Shown: positions 1 through 12,218 of the stretch, piece by piece
Position numbering within the stretch: the stretch's first letter is position 1
How the letters are laid out: each line of letters begins with the position of its first letter
Source: Bisporella sp. PMI_857
Lineage: Eukaryota; Ascomycota; Leotiomycetes; Helotiales; Helotiaceae
Length of the DNA: 64,000 nt
Reading direction: 5' to 3'
NCBI GenBank assembly: GCA_021307315.1
Contig: JAJSPD010000043.1
Coordinates: forward strand, 186,001 to 250,000
Notes under the pieces: model-generated
Seen by the model: the letters and a program-made list of their open reading frames with translations, nothing else
Databases searched by the model: none
Told to the model about the DNA's origin: nothing
Position numbers and translations under genes: made by a program

Positions 1-93
1 TCCGTTATCGAGATCTGAGTATCAATGCAGATGTTCTGCCATATTCTTGAGGCCCTTCCTACTTCAATAGGTTGCTAACATAGCAGCCTCGCG

Positions 94-1945
94 ATGAGCG
101 GCTTCGACGAGCTCAGTCAAAATGTATTCGGACTGGTAGCTCTCATAATATCACTAGTAGCTCTCGTTACGACAATCCTGCAGATCTTACAGCAGTATTT
201 TTCGACGGCAGATGGGCACCGGAGATGTGCGGAATCAGTAATGGGTCAGTGGGCGAAGGGAACACATAGGAGGCTGCGATTACGAGAGTTTCGAGTTGAG
301 GTTATATTCGAAACGCCTGTGCTGTTCATGGCTCCTCCGACGAATAAACGGGGCCCAATTCCTGGGAGAGAAATACATTATCTCACTGGGACGGCTGAAT
401 CCTATATCAAAACAAAAGTTCTTCCGCCGCATGATCAAACGAAGCAAGATGAGCAGACATATGCGCGGGTACACACTGCAGATGATGAAAAGGCATCTTG
501 GGTAAATCTCCTCTCTGCTCTTCAGCGCGAGGAGTTCGAATCGAGAGCCTGGGATGAAAAGATCCGTCTGGCCACGCCAAAAACCTTCCTGGTGAAGGCT
601 CCTATTTATGGCCTCGCGGTTGCCCTGCAAAGCAAGACACGTTCTTGGGATTTCATACCTGGATCTATCACCAAGCCGTATGCAACTTCTACAATGTGCC
701 ATATGGTGGAGATCATGTCGATGCTCGGCATGCACTGGAAGGTTTTTGATCAGGTTATCTGGAATCTGCGAGCTGAAGGCAATGGGTTCATCTTAACTTC
801 TACTATAGTCCATGGGCTTGGGGTTATGGCTGTGTTTGCTACAACAGGAAAATCTACGTTTCAAGATAACAGAATAATTCCGGATGAGCGTATTAAGGAA
901 TTAGCTTTTGGAACTGTTCCAAACATCTTTAATGATGAGCAGTACCTGGAGCGTGAGAAAGATGCCCAAAGTTTAGAATTGATATTTGGAACAAATGAGG
1001 AAGTCGAGGAGACACTCGAAGGTCTAGGCTGTTCGGCAGATACTCTGAAGAAGTTTTCGCGAGATCACAAGCATATATTTTCTGGTAAGGTGTTGAAATT
1101 CGACTTTCATATATATATCGATTCTAATAAGTGCCATAGTTTCTTTTGAGATCATTGGTATGCTTGGCCAGGTGATCCGGCTTCGAGGTAGCAGTTTCCG
1201 AATGGTCCCAAACCCAACCAGGTAAGTAACAATCGAGATCAATGGTCAAAGTATTTCTTGAATGGCGTTCTGGGCTTAGACCGGGTATTCGTGTTTGAAA
1301 TTTGACTCTTATTATTGGGCAATTGTCGACTGACTTGACATCCATAACAGTGACTACTGGCGTAAGAAGATTGGCCGCAAAGCGTCCTGGAAAATTACAG
1401 TCCTTATGGAGATTTTTCATGAGCACGTGCAAACCCTCATTCTTAATAAGGCTTACCACTTGTCCCATGAAATATGCCAGATCTCGGACCTCTGGCGCGA
1501 AATCGCCAAGTTAGACTGCACAGATGAAGCAAATATCTCAATTGAATGCCGCGAAGCCATCCACGATGCCGCAGACCACTGCACAGCCTACCTTCTCTCC
1601 CTGCCACAATCGGATGTCCTATCCGTTCTCGTCAGCCATATCACGAACGTCGTAGCCGTTCTCGATAATCCAAATAGTCCGTTAAATACGATTGCGCTTA
1701 TCAACGCCAATAAAGAAGACACACTCTTCTCGTACTACTTCGACAAAATCAGACCCGCAGTAGTAGATGGCATAGACAAGGAGAATGCTGAAAATAGTAA
1801 AGTAAAAGAGAAGAGGGAAACGATTTGGGTGGTACTTGTGTTTAGGATGTTATGCTGGCTGCTGCTGCATGATTTCCATCAGGCCGATGTTAAGGTTGTG
1901 CCGAGTGATTTGAGAGGCAGTCGAATGCCGGTTTTTATAGGTTGA
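94..1945 (+). CDS. Membrane-anchored fungal protein of unknown function
   Basis: I model three exons: 94-1084, 1151-1187 and 1351-1945 (540 aa). The phases agree across both introns, and no other acceptor I tried avoids a stop at 1189-1191. The protein starts with a short polar stretch followed by one strong hydrophobic segment at about residues 12-36 (FGLVALIISLVALVTTILQI), which looks like a signal anchor. The rest is soluble and resembles an uncharacterised family common in ascomycetes, in which a Gly-Arg-Arg/Cys and Trp-Ala-Lys segment follows the membrane helix. No catalytic motif is visible. Some family members sit near heterokaryon-incompatibility genes, but nothing here proves a role. 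The second exon is only 37 nt, so its limits are the least certain part of the model. Confidence 0.7.
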
Positions 1946-2287
1946 TATTTGGGGCAAGCAAAATTTGAGCAAGGCTAGAGAAAGAATGGATTTGCGTGGT
2001 ATTTAACATGACGCTCCGCATTTCTATTAAGTCGTTGGCGGCTGTATATTTTGTAGTATAATAACGAATAATGCCATTTACCATACTATAGCGTTTAATT
2101 TTTTTTTGGATTTTACCATTCGCCAGAATTAGCTTGACTTGGAGCCCTTGCACACAAGGGGTTCCGGAAAACTGAAGATGTCCGCATCGCTATGCAACAG
2201 GATATACTAGACTGCAAGAACGGTCTTGTTGGGTTGTATTTGCTCAGTGATATTAAGATTATGAATTCGACATATGCTAGTGATTTA
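1946..2287. other. Intergenic, convergent 3' ends
   Basis: AT-rich spacer between the end of the membrane protein gene and the stop codon of acetate kinase on the other strand. I see no gene or repeat in it. Confidence 0.6.
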
Positions 2288-3655
2288 TCATTCAACAAAC
2301 TCCTTCTCCTCAACACATATCCTCGCCATCTCGAACTGCTCATCCGTCTCACAGACCAAGGTCCTATGTCTCGCCCCCTTTATCCCAATATCCCACACCA
2401 CCCCTTTCTCCTCTTTCTTATTGCTCTCCAAATCAACACCGAACCCCAAACACTGAACCTGATCCGCAACTCTCTGCCTCAACAACGCACTTTTCTCCCC
2501 AATTCCACCCGCGAAAACAAGTGCGTCGACCTTCCCTCCCAGTCCCACATAATAATTGCCAACAAACCCGCAAACCCTCTCTACAAAAATATTAAACGCC
2601 AACCTCTTCCTCTCAACCTCCTCTCCGTGCCCTCCATTCTCCACCGCCGCAGCTATAGCCCCAAAATCTGTCGTACCCGTAAGCGCTTTCCAGCCCGCTT
2701 CCTTATTAAGAATCTCCTCTGCGCGCGAGATATGTAGATCACCCGTGCTAGCAGGCGATAGCTTGCCAACATTGGCGGCATAGTGGAAGACGAGCGAGGG
2801 ATCCACGTTTCCGCTCCTGGTCGCACCGGGCAAGCCCGACAGGGGAGTCAGGCCCATGGAGGTGTTCAGGCTCTTTCCCTCCTTCACCGCGCACGCGCTC
2901 GCCCCGCTCCCCAGGTGCAGCAGTATCAAGCTCGTTTGCTCCGCCGGCTTTCGGAGGTACGCCGCCACGGAGCGGGTGATGAACGAGTACGAGATGCCGT
3001 GGAACCCGTACTTTCGCAGCTTGTTGGACCTCGCGATCGACGGGGAGATGGGGTAGGTGCGGATGTGTTCTGGGATCGTCTGGTGGAATTGCGAATCGAA
3101 GACTGCGATGTTGAGGGCGGAGGGGAGGGCGGCGATGCAGAATTTTATGATTTCAAGGGCTGAGGCGTTGTGTAAAGGAGCGAGGTCTGTGAGCGCTTCT
3201 ATACGGTGGTATGTATCTTCATTTAGGATTTTTGGGTGGTCGAAGTCACCACCATGGACCTGTTTATGGATTTGTTGGTCTGATGCTCGTATTTGTAAAA
3301 GAATATGATGTTTGAAAAGTGTTGGGGTTTAAGCAAAAGAACCTACAACTCTGTGGCATGTCACGCTGATATCTTCTTGTTTTGAAACTTCCTTGAGTTC
3401 GGCATCATTTACTAGCTCGTCAAGCATGTAGCTGAAAGCATCTTTCTGGTTCTTGATATTATCTTCCTTCAACTTTTTGTTCTTGTGTACGGACTGCTCT
3501 CTACGCTTATACGTGAGAAGTGGTGGAGGGGAAGTCAAGCCAGAGATTTGGATATCTGCCAAAGCTTTAGGGGTTGGATCATCTTTCGAGGTGCGGTATA
3601 GAGAGAGCTTCACAGACGATGAGCCGGCGTTTATGGAAAGGATAGTTTTGGACAT
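2288..3655 (-). CDS. ack: Acetate kinase
   Basis: Acetate kinase interconverts acetyl phosphate + ADP and acetate + ATP in the cytosol. Two exons on the minus strand, 3655-3347 and 3259-2288, give 426 aa; the intron splits the HRVVHGG motif (donor GTAGGT, acceptor CAG). Family motifs are in order: NAGSSSVK near residue 9, HRVVHGGDF at about 100-108, FDSQFH with the catalytic Asp near 158, LRKYGFHG, HLGSG, GATRSGNVDP with the transition-state Arg, and the C-terminal FAGGIGEKS carrying the metal-binding Glu. Length is normal for the ASKHA-fold family. It is divergent from phosphoketolase, its metabolic partner in the fungal Xfp-Ack pathway. All key residues are present, so it should be active. 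Confidence 0.95.
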
Positions 3656-4424
3656 TGCTCTGCTGTTTGCATCAGGGTTTCTGCTAAAGTACAGTTGGAG
3701 AGAATGAAAAGGATTTAGAATACGAATTGGCGGATAGCTGGGTATTTTCTGAAGATAAAAATGATGTTTCTGGTAGAATGATATACTTAGTTAACTGCCC
3801 CTTTATAAACATGACGTGTTGATCACCCTTTATCATAGCCGATCAATTGAGTTTATCTATTGGCTAGAACCTACCTTGAGGAGGGACTAGTGGGGTGATT
3901 TTTAGGGGGAGGAAAACATGCCACTTCCACGATGATTGTAGATTCTACAAGCTATATATTTGAGATATTAGAGGTCCGACTAATCTGAAGAATTTATCAG
4001 AGTTTACCTTTAATCGCAGAACCCCATAAATATAGATAGTAAGAAGATCGGAAAATAGATGAAAAAAATCTAGATCGGGAGCTTTTTGTGACGACGTCAT
4101 CCAACATGAACCTCCATTCAAAACTTGTAGATGCTTGGGTCTATCTCAAAACCCACCCTAATTTCTGAGGTATCAGTGGCAAAGGTTAATTCATATAAAC
4201 GTGTTCTTGCTTGCAGATCTAACAATTCCAAGCCCATTCAGCACTATTTCAACCATGTAAACTCCCCGGTCGTTCCGTCCTAGCAGGTCGTGACGCAGCG
4301 CTTTGGGGCATATGAGGTATTACATTCTCCTCGAAAACCCCTTCAATATCTACAATTTATTTGGATATTCCTCGTTCACATCCTATCTACGTTCGAGAAT
4401 TAGAAAGCCCAAAACAAAATCAAG
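3656..4424. promoter_or_regulatory. Shared divergent promoter region of ack and xfp
   Basis: A 769 bp non-coding region separates the start codons of acetate kinase (3655, minus) and phosphoketolase (4425, plus). The head-to-head arrangement implies shared control of the two pathway genes; this is inferred from layout only. I recognised no specific binding site. Confidence 0.55.
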
Positions 4425-7188
4425 ATGCCTGGAGAAGTAATAGACGGACCGAATCCAAAGGCGCTGCCTTCACTCATTCCTGATAATGTCATGGAATTGG
4501 CTGTCAAGCTGGACAAGCTCGATGTCCCCGAGAAAGATCTCAAGAGCTTGGAAGAGTTTCGAAGAGCAAGCAATTACATCGCTGCTGGTGAGTTGGAACT
4601 TAAAGCTGTGATTAATTGTGATGCTAAAATTAAAAAGCAATGATCTTTTTAGCTGATAACGCCAGCCTGGACCGAGATCTCACATTTGATGATATTAAAC
4701 CAAGGTCAGTAATTCTGTCACATGATATATACCTGAATTTGAAGTGCTCAATGATTTGAACTCAAGCTAAAAGTATTGTAGATTACTAGGGCATTGGGGA
4801 ACATGTCCAGGTCTGACTCTTGTTTACGCCCATCTCAATTACCTCACCCGCAAGAATGACCTTGATCTGATCTATGTTGTCGGGCCTGGACATGGAGCAC
4901 CGGCAATTCTGGCATCTCTGTGGCTTGAAGGCAGTTTAGCTAGATTCTATCCGCAATACTCCATGGACAAGCAAGGTCTATCCAATCTGATCACAAGATT
5001 CAGCACGCCGGGAGGGTTTCCCAGTCATATCAACGCCGAAACTCCAGGTGCTATCCATGAAGGTGGTGAGCTAGGATATGCGCTTTCAGTGGCATTTGGG
5101 GCTGTCATGGATAAGCCAGATCTGGTGGTTGCTTGTATTGTTGGTGATGGAGAAGCAGAATCTGGACCAACAGCTACTGCGTGGCATGCGGCCAAGTATA
5201 TCGATCCAGCTGAGTCTGGAGCAGTAATCCCAATTGTGCACGTTAATGGATTCAAAATCTCAGAGCGGACTATTTATGGATGCATGGATGACAAGGAAAT
5301 GGTTGCTCTCTTCACAGGATATGGCTACCAATGTCGATTTGTTGAGGACCTTGAGGATATCGTAAGCGCATTTGAAGTATCTCAGCTTTTCTTTGGGCTA
5401 AATCTTGCAGGACCGTGATCTTGCAACCGGCATGCAGTGGGCTCTCGATGAAATTCGAAAAATACAAAAGGCCGCCAGGTCATGCAAACCAATAATGAAA
5501 CCAAGGGTACATAGTCCTAGGCTCTACGATGTACATATATTAACTTATGAGGCAGTGGCCAGTCTTGATTTTGCGAACACCTAAAGGGTGGAGCGGACCA
5601 AAGAAAGTTGATGGAGAATTCGTCGAAGGATCCTTTCATGCTCACCAAGTGCCATTGACGGCCGCTAAGACAAACAAAGACCATTTGGCTGACCTCCAGA
5701 AATGGTTGCTATCATACAAAGCATATGAACTCTTCACAGAGAAAGGAAATGTGATTGAGTCTATCAAAAGTATCATTCCCTTCGAGGAACATAACAAACT
5801 AGGTCAGCGAGCCGAGACGTATAAAGTTCATGAGATTTTAAACGTTCCAGACTGGAAGAAATTTGGGGTGGAGAAAGGTACTGAGGAGTCCTGCATGAAG
5901 GCAATCGGAAAACTGATTGATAAATCTTTGGTTGATAACCCAAAGTCTCTTCGCATATTCTCACCTGATGAACTGGTTAGCAATAAGCTTGACGCTGTCT
6001 TCGACCACACCGGTCGTGACTTTCAATGGGACGAGTTTTCTCATGCCAAAGGAGGAAGGGTTATTGAAATTCTTAGCGAACATACATGTCAAGGTTTTCT
6101 TCAAGGTTACACTTTGACGGGCCGAACTGGCATCTTCCCAAGCTATGAGAGTTTCTTGGGCATAATTCACACCATGATGGTGCAATACAGCAAATTCAAC
6201 AAGATGGCAAGAGAGACAGACTGGAGATCAGATATTTCCTCCATTAACTATATTGAGACAAGTACCTGGACAAGGCAAGAGCATAACGGTTTCTCTCACC
6301 AAAATCCATCCTTTATTGGTGCAGTATTAAACCTGAAGCCTACAGCAGCCAGAGTCTATCTTCCACCCGATGCGGTAAGCAATCCTGTTCTTGCCCATTA
6401 TATACTTCTAATATGACTAGAACACGTTCCTCTCCACCACAGCGCACTGTCTCCGCTCGGTTAACTACGTAAATTTAATGGTCGGCTCCAAACAACCACA
6501 ACCTGTTTTCCTCTCCGTTGATGAAGCAGAAAAGCACTGTCAAGCCGGAGCTTCGATCTGGAAGTTCTGCTCCACGGATGATGGACTTAATCCCGACGTT
6601 GTTCTTGTAGGCATCGGCTCTGAACTCACATTTGAAGTCGTTGTAGCTGCTGCTATTCTGCGTCGTATCTGCCCCGCACTCCGCGTTCGAGTCGTCAATG
6701 TTACTGACCTTATGATATTGGAGGCTGCTACGCTACATCCTCATTCGTTAACCGATGATGAGTTCTCCTCGTTGTTTACGGCTGACCGGCCAATTCACTT
6801 CAATTATCACGGCTATAGCAACGAGATCCGGGGTCTTCTTTTCGGCCGCTACGGGCTAGATCGCGTCACTATCGCATCATATAAAGAAGAAGGCAGTACC
6901 ACAACGCCGTTCGACATGATGCTGCGCAACAGCGTCAGCAGATACGATGTTATAGAAGCCGCTATCAAGGGTGGAGCGAAGTTTAACAAGAAAGTCGAGC
7001 TCGACATGACGACTGTGCTTGGGGAGGTCAGGCACCAAGCCACCAAGGTGCGAGCATACATCATGGCTACTGGAAAGGATCCTGAGGGAACGTTTGAGGT
7101 GCCGAAGTTTGAGGGAACGGTGTTTGAAAAGGGGAGTGCAAAGGCTGGGGAAGGAGCGAGTAAGAAGGACGGGTTTTTTGTTAACTAA
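4425..7188 (+). CDS. xfp: Phosphoketolase (xylulose-5-P/fructose-6-P)
   Basis: A thiamine-diphosphate enzyme that cleaves xylulose-5-phosphate (and often fructose-6-phosphate) with phosphate to acetyl phosphate plus glyceraldehyde-3-phosphate (or erythrose-4-phosphate). Six exons: 4425-4587, 4653-4704, 4782-5361, 5411-5506, 5556-6374 and 6421-7188, all in phase, giving 825 aa, normal for the family. Visible motifs: GHWGTCPGL near residue 75, GPGHGAPA near 107, GGFPSH and HEGGELGYAL, the ThDP/Mg signature GDGEAESGPTATAWH near 190, RTPKGWSGPK in the middle, and the C-terminal domain with HFNYHGYSNEIRGLLFGR. The start ATG follows AAATCAAG, a reasonable fungal context. The acetyl phosphate it makes is the substrate of the divergently transcribed acetate kinase. 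Confidence 0.96.
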
Positions 7189-7705
7189 TGATTGGGATGA
7201 CTATAATTCGTAAATGACTAAATTAAATTAAGATTTGCTACAAGGCTGACCAACGCGATTTAATTCAAAAGCGATAAGTATATGGTTATCTGTTTAATTA
7301 TAATAAAGAATTTGAAGCTAAGGGGGGGAATTGATAGTAAGTATCACGAATCTAATTCCTTGGCTTAGCAAGGCGACTAATAGGGAGGTTTTATTACCAG
7401 AAGACTAAACTAAGGAGTGAAGGTGTGCTAGGGACCAAGGTATTTTATACTATCTCTGTGAATCACGTCTGTCTTACTAAGTGTTAGAAATAGGATCTAT
7501 TAGCTAGAGGATCAATTAGAGGATCTGCGAGAGTATCACAACAATAGAATACGTGCCTGTTACAGAGCGTTACAGATGATCTATTCTCTACGGTTACTGG
7601 TTGCAATACGATATTTTTTACTGGGAAGAAGAAAGGCCTTCAAAATAAGTACAAAGTAACCAGGGATGTCATGAACGCATTAAGCAGCCTTGCTTTGACC
7701 GTTAT
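7189..7705. other. Gene-free spacer
   Basis: About 0.5 kb of AT-rich sequence with short purine-rich runs (a CTAATAGGGAGG stretch, GGATC repeats around 7490-7530). It could be an old repeat remnant, but I found no terminal repeats and no gene. Confidence 0.4.
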
Positions 7706-10700
7706 TTAGGCTGGAGCATCTATGTGCAACGCTGTCCATTCAGCTATGTTCTTCGCTTCGATGTCGGCTCCTTTTTCAAGCAGCAGAGATACTACAGCTT
7801 CATGTCCGTTTTTAGCCGCCATGTGCAACGCTGTCCGTTCAGCTCTGTCTTTCGCTTCGATGTCAGCTCCTTTTTCAAGCAGCAGAGATACTACAGCTTC
7901 ATGTCCGTTTTTAGCTGCTATGTGCAACGCTGTCCATTCAGCTCTGTCTTTCGCTTCGATGTCAGCTCCTTTTTCAAGCAGCAGAGATACTACAGCTTCA
8001 TGTCCGTTTTTAGCTGCTATGTGCAACGCTGTCCATTCAGCACTGTCCTTCGCTTCGATGTCAGCTCCTTTTTCAAGCAGCAGAGATACCGCAGCTTCAT
8101 TTCCGTTGTTAGCAGCCATGTGCAACGCTGTCCATTCAGCTCTGTTCTTCGCCTCGATGTTAGCTCCTTTTTCAAGCAGCAGAGATACCGCAGCTTCATT
8201 TCCGTTGTTAGCAGCTATATGCAACGCTGTCCGTTCAGCTCTGTCCTTCGCTTCGATGTTAGCTCCTTTTTCAAGCAGCAGAGATACTATAGCTTCATTT
8301 CCGTTGCTAGTAGCTATGTGCAACGCTGTCCGTTCAGCTCTGTTCTTCGCCTCGATGTCAGCTCCTTTTTCAAGCAGCAGACGTACTACGGCTTCATGTC
8401 CGTGTTCAGCCGCTATGTACAGAGCCGTCGATCCAGATTCGTTTTTCGCCTCGACGTCGGCCCCTTTCTCAAGCAGCAGCTGCAAGTAAGCCTTCTCCCC
8501 GCTCGAGGCTGACTCGTGTAATGGGAACTCTGTGATTGCCGGATCTGAGTATCTTAGCAAGAACCGTTGCAGATCTGAAATTTCTCCACCGCTTGAGATA
8601 TACTTTTCCTCACGATAAGGTGGGCTGTCTGGTTCCACGCTACAAGAGGCGCTTTGCCAGTGACGCTGATATCGCTTCGACCGATCTTGAACATTCCTGA
8701 GCTCCTGTAGGGCTTTGATTGTTAGCTCATCGAAGTGTCCCAGATGAGTCTCGCATGCCTGGAGGAGATCTCTGTAATGTTGGATAGCGTTCGAAAAATC
8801 CCCCTCCTCCCAAAAGATAATAGCTTGCAGATGCAGAGTTTCCAATGATTCTCGTTGGGAGAGCCATTCACTATTATGGATCCTCTTTTCGTAAAGGATA
8901 ACGACTTCGACTATACGCTTTGCTAGATCAAACCGTCGCTGCCGTTGGTAAAATCGGGCCCAAACGCAAGCAGTCACAAAACCTTGCCACCAAAACGGAC
9001 CATCTGGATACCTCACTAGACTTGCATATTTAGAGTCAAGAAGGACATTGTTGACATGCCCCACGTGGCGTGAAAACTTTTGGTGACTGAAAGCGGATAC
9101 AGCATCGAGTTGCAAATACTGACTAAGTTGGAAAGCAGCCATGATAGTCCATTCCGCCTGTTTCTCTGGATTCAAAGTTTCTCGACACCAGTGTCGGATA
9201 ACATTGTGCATCGAATAGCCAAGGTATGTCAACTCATCTGGGGCCAGGCGGCGTTTAATACAGCAAAACTGCTCTAAAGTTTCGAGTGCCATATAATAAA
9301 TTGACTCATCTGCTGTAATGCGCCCTAGCCAGACAAGAGCTTCGCAAGGAGTCTCTTGTAGTTCCTCGTAAATGGTTCGCATTTTGGACACTGTTGAGGA
9401 CACCCAACCACCAGCGACGGGTTTGGTTAAAAACAAGAAAGGGATCTCGCCTTGTGCAAGAAATGCAGAGATAAGCAGAATATTTAAAGCATCATCATTG
9501 TTCCGCGCCAAAGCACTCTTCAGTAGACTAAAGGTGTCTATTACAGATCTATGTTTCTCATAGAACCAAACAGACCTCTTCGGTATCTTGGCCAAGATAG
9601 CTGCTTGGGTATTTGGTAAAGAGAGCTTTGTAAGGAATTTCTCTAACACGGTTGTGGTGAGACTAGGGTTGAATTGCAGGTACGCACCAGCTTGCTCGAT
9701 TGCTAGAGGTACTCCGTGTAGTGCTTCAATAACGTTGTCGGCCAGCCTATTTTCTATGTAACTGTTAACTTATTTCAATATATTCCAGAGTTTCAATACC
9801 TTCGTCGGTGTATGTGTTCCTCTTGAATCGTCGCCTCAAGATAGCGACACCCGCGTCCTTCTCTATCGCCCCAACTTCTACACCTAGTGCTCCTAAAATG
9901 CTGACAGTCTCTGACTGCGTAGTCGTGACAAGAATCGAACCATGGCCACATTTTGGTATTATGTCGTGAAGACTATAGTCGCAATCTAGATCTTCCACAT
10001 TATCAATCACGAGCAACCATTTGGTGTTGTCTACGGAAGCCAGCCAAGACTTGACAGCCATCATTGGCTGTCTTGAAACAATATCGTCGCATCCCAATGC
10101 TACATTACCGCCCACAGCTAGAGCAACTTCTCGAAAAGAAGATAGGACTGTAGCTAGCGACGTAGCATCAATCCAGACCATCGATCGATATAAGTTTGCA
10201 TGCGTACTCCAAAAATGCAATGCGATCTGTGTCTTACCCAGTCCCCCTATTCCACTTAGGACAGCGATTTTCTGGCCTGGGTCCTTGCTGAGCAAACAAA
10301 CTTCAATTGCCTTTAGCTCGTATTCTCGTCCAAAGAATGATGGCGTTGCTGAAGGTAGGGACTGAGAGGTAACTTTGACATCACTTAGACGAGGCCTCGA
10401 CGATCCAAAGTGAACATCTAAGTGATACGTTAAATTTGGAAGCTACACTACCTGGCTACGTTCAGTTCTTACCATGAGAACCAAAGGTCATAGACTGTGC
10501 ATAGTAGATCTGACCACTGCCAAGATTGTTATATTGATCCCCCTGAGCCTGATTGATTGAACCAGAGCCAGAATGAATGGCGGTGAAACCGATCCCTTCA
10601 ATTGCATGCTCCGGTATAGAAGGCGGTAAAGCCGTCACTTCTTTGATAGCCTCGGCTACTTCTTTCCGTTGATTATCTGTCACAGTAGTCATGCTATAGT

Positions 10701-11109
10701 TGATAGCCAACAACTGCACGTCCTCTAGTATTCCTTTCATTAAGGTTTCCACTCGACTTCCTTTGCCTAAAGTCCTAGCGGCTGAAACGTATCGTTCCGC
10801 TCTAGAGGCACCGTCTGCAGAGATAACTTTCTGAAAGAGCTCTTCCAATTTCTTAGCCTTCTTCCCGCAGCCTTCAACAATATCCTTCACTTCTTTGCAG
10901 GAATCCTCATCCGTATCCTCTTCCCCAATATGTCGCTTTGCTGAGGCTAGAATGTTTCGAACGATTGGAAGTCGAGCAGCAACCTCGCAAAAAGCTTCGG
11001 GGAGGCCTTGTGCGTTTGTTGCGGCATCATAGACCTGTTTCGTCCCATCGATAATGGAAATAATCGAGGCGATCACTCCTAAGACTGCAATGGCCTCGGT
11101 GCCTAACAT
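7706..11109 (-). CDS. NLR: SesA/NACHT_N-like, NB-ARC, TPR-like, ankyrin repeats
   Basis: Three minus-strand exons, 11109-10473, 10417-9800 and 9753-7706, are in phase and give 1100 aa. Residues 1-180 match the fungal SesA/NACHT_N helical domain (GVIASIISIIDGTKQVYDA). Residues about 180-215 are a Gly/Ser/Asn/Gln linker (GDQYNNLGSGQIYYAQ). The NB-ARC NTPase has P-loop GIGGLGKT at 268-275, Walker B WLLVIDN at 346-352, GSILVTTTQ, and GVPLAIEQAGAYL (GxP motif). Residues about 430-770 look like a helical TPR-type region. About eight ankyrin units follow to the C terminus; the last is cut short before the stop. Fungal NLRs of this plan act as non-self or damage receptors that trigger cell death, so that is the likely role. 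No cognate effector gene lies next to it. The first intron is 55 nt and the second 46 nt. Confidence 0.9.
7716..8485 (-). repeat. Near-identical 99 bp ankyrin-coding tandem array
   Basis: About eight tandem 99 bp units encode 33-residue ankyrin repeats (TALHIAAKNGHEAVVSLLLE core). Units are almost identical at DNA level. Differences cluster at a few codons: Asn/Asp and Arg/Ser/Ile before Ala-Glu, Arg/Trp after it, Ile/Met, Lys/Asn/Ser, His/Asn and Val/Ala/Ile. The array also keeps two plus-strand frames open for about 255 codons, which are shadows. Confidence 0.93.
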
Positions 11110-12218
11110 GATGTGGTTGTGTGAAGAATAGGCTCAAAGAGAGAGTGACGTTTTAGACGGCTCTGATTAACATTGACAATAGACAAGGTGACGAGTGCCC
11201 TCACAAGAAGTACCTATACAAGGCTGTTGAACAGGTGCAGGTTTTAAGATATACGTTTAGAAAGATCAGTGGTAGCTGCTTTGTCCGCCACCGATTGAGA
11301 TATAAAGGCAATACGGAAAGTTATTACTTTAGTGCTTCGAGCACTGTAAGAGAGAGAGGGTTAGAGCCAGAAACAGATTGGCAAATTTTTAGAGAGGATG
11401 GAAATTGGGTAACTACTCATAAATAGCATTGGCCCGCTCAGCCTCGCTGGCAGCCCTGGTGGTGCTGGTGCCTGAGCTGAAGCTGTACAACCTGAGATAT
11501 TGAATGCTAAGAATAGACCATCACGTGCTCTTAATATGCTGATATGGTTTGTGAGAATTGAAAGATGGTGCACTTCAGCAACTTACTGTCGTGAAGATGA
11601 CGCACGTTGATCCGGTAACAATTGTTCTTGACAGGTTTAGCGATTTAACAGAAAATACTTACGCGGCTCTTTCTGAACTTAGTGGAGTCTTTCTTCTTGT
11701 TTGATCTTCTAGTTAATAGAGTACTGTATTGTACAGCTCCTACAGAGTACTCGTGTGACGGCTGGCATCGCGGTTATATGTGTTAAAGAATGGCGTTCTT
11801 TTATTAGTAGTGGCTTCCTCTCTCTTTTTAGGAGTAGTAGAATGGGAGTAGAGGGGCTCGCTCGTACGCTAACTATTGTATAAACGCGTAAAGGCAGGTA
11901 GGTTGTTTTCGATGATTTTTGGTAGTTGTGGGTTCCGACTAAATGATCATTCAATTATGGCCTTCACTGGTGCTTGATGTATTTTTCTTGCCTATGTAGT
12001 GCAGATAGCTTCCAAATATTTCTAGTCTACTGGGCATTTGCCAACGGCGATGGCGGGGTACGGCTGGTGTACCCCGCCGGCACCCCCATGCAGGACTTTC
12101 CTCATATATTTCAAGCACCTGAAATTTATATAACACGGAGCTCACGTACTTGTGAGCAGCGGGTGAAGTGTGCGGATTATACTTGTAAACGTCTAGAATC
12201 AGCAGGATATTTCTAAAC
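11110..12218. other. Gene-free region between NLR and transcription factor
   Basis: Divergent upstream region of about 1.1 kb. No supported gene. It contains the perfect GC-rich hairpin at 12052-12078, listed separately. Confidence 0.5.
12052..12078. repeat. Perfect GC-rich inverted repeat (hairpin)
   Basis: Two 10 bp arms, GGCGGGGTAC and GTACCCCGCC, flank a 7 nt loop. It lies about 140 bp upstream of the proposed start of the Zn2Cys6 factor, in otherwise AT-rich DNA. It could be a dimeric protein-binding site or an RNA hairpin in the leader; no function is shown. Confidence 0.75.

Noticed and set aside
2192..3163. Plus-strand frames opposite acetate kinase
   Set aside because: The minus strand encodes a complete acetate kinase with all motifs; the plus frames have no recognisable features.
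7716..8485. CRISPR-like direct repeats
   Set aside because: The units are contiguous coding ankyrin repeats with no spacers, in a eukaryotic genome.
7722..8512. Two long plus-strand open frames (255 and 262 codons) over the ankyrin array
   Set aside because: They are antisense by-products of a repeat whose length is a multiple of three; their translations are a monotonous Ser/Phe repeat, while the minus strand gives a canonical ankyrin protein.
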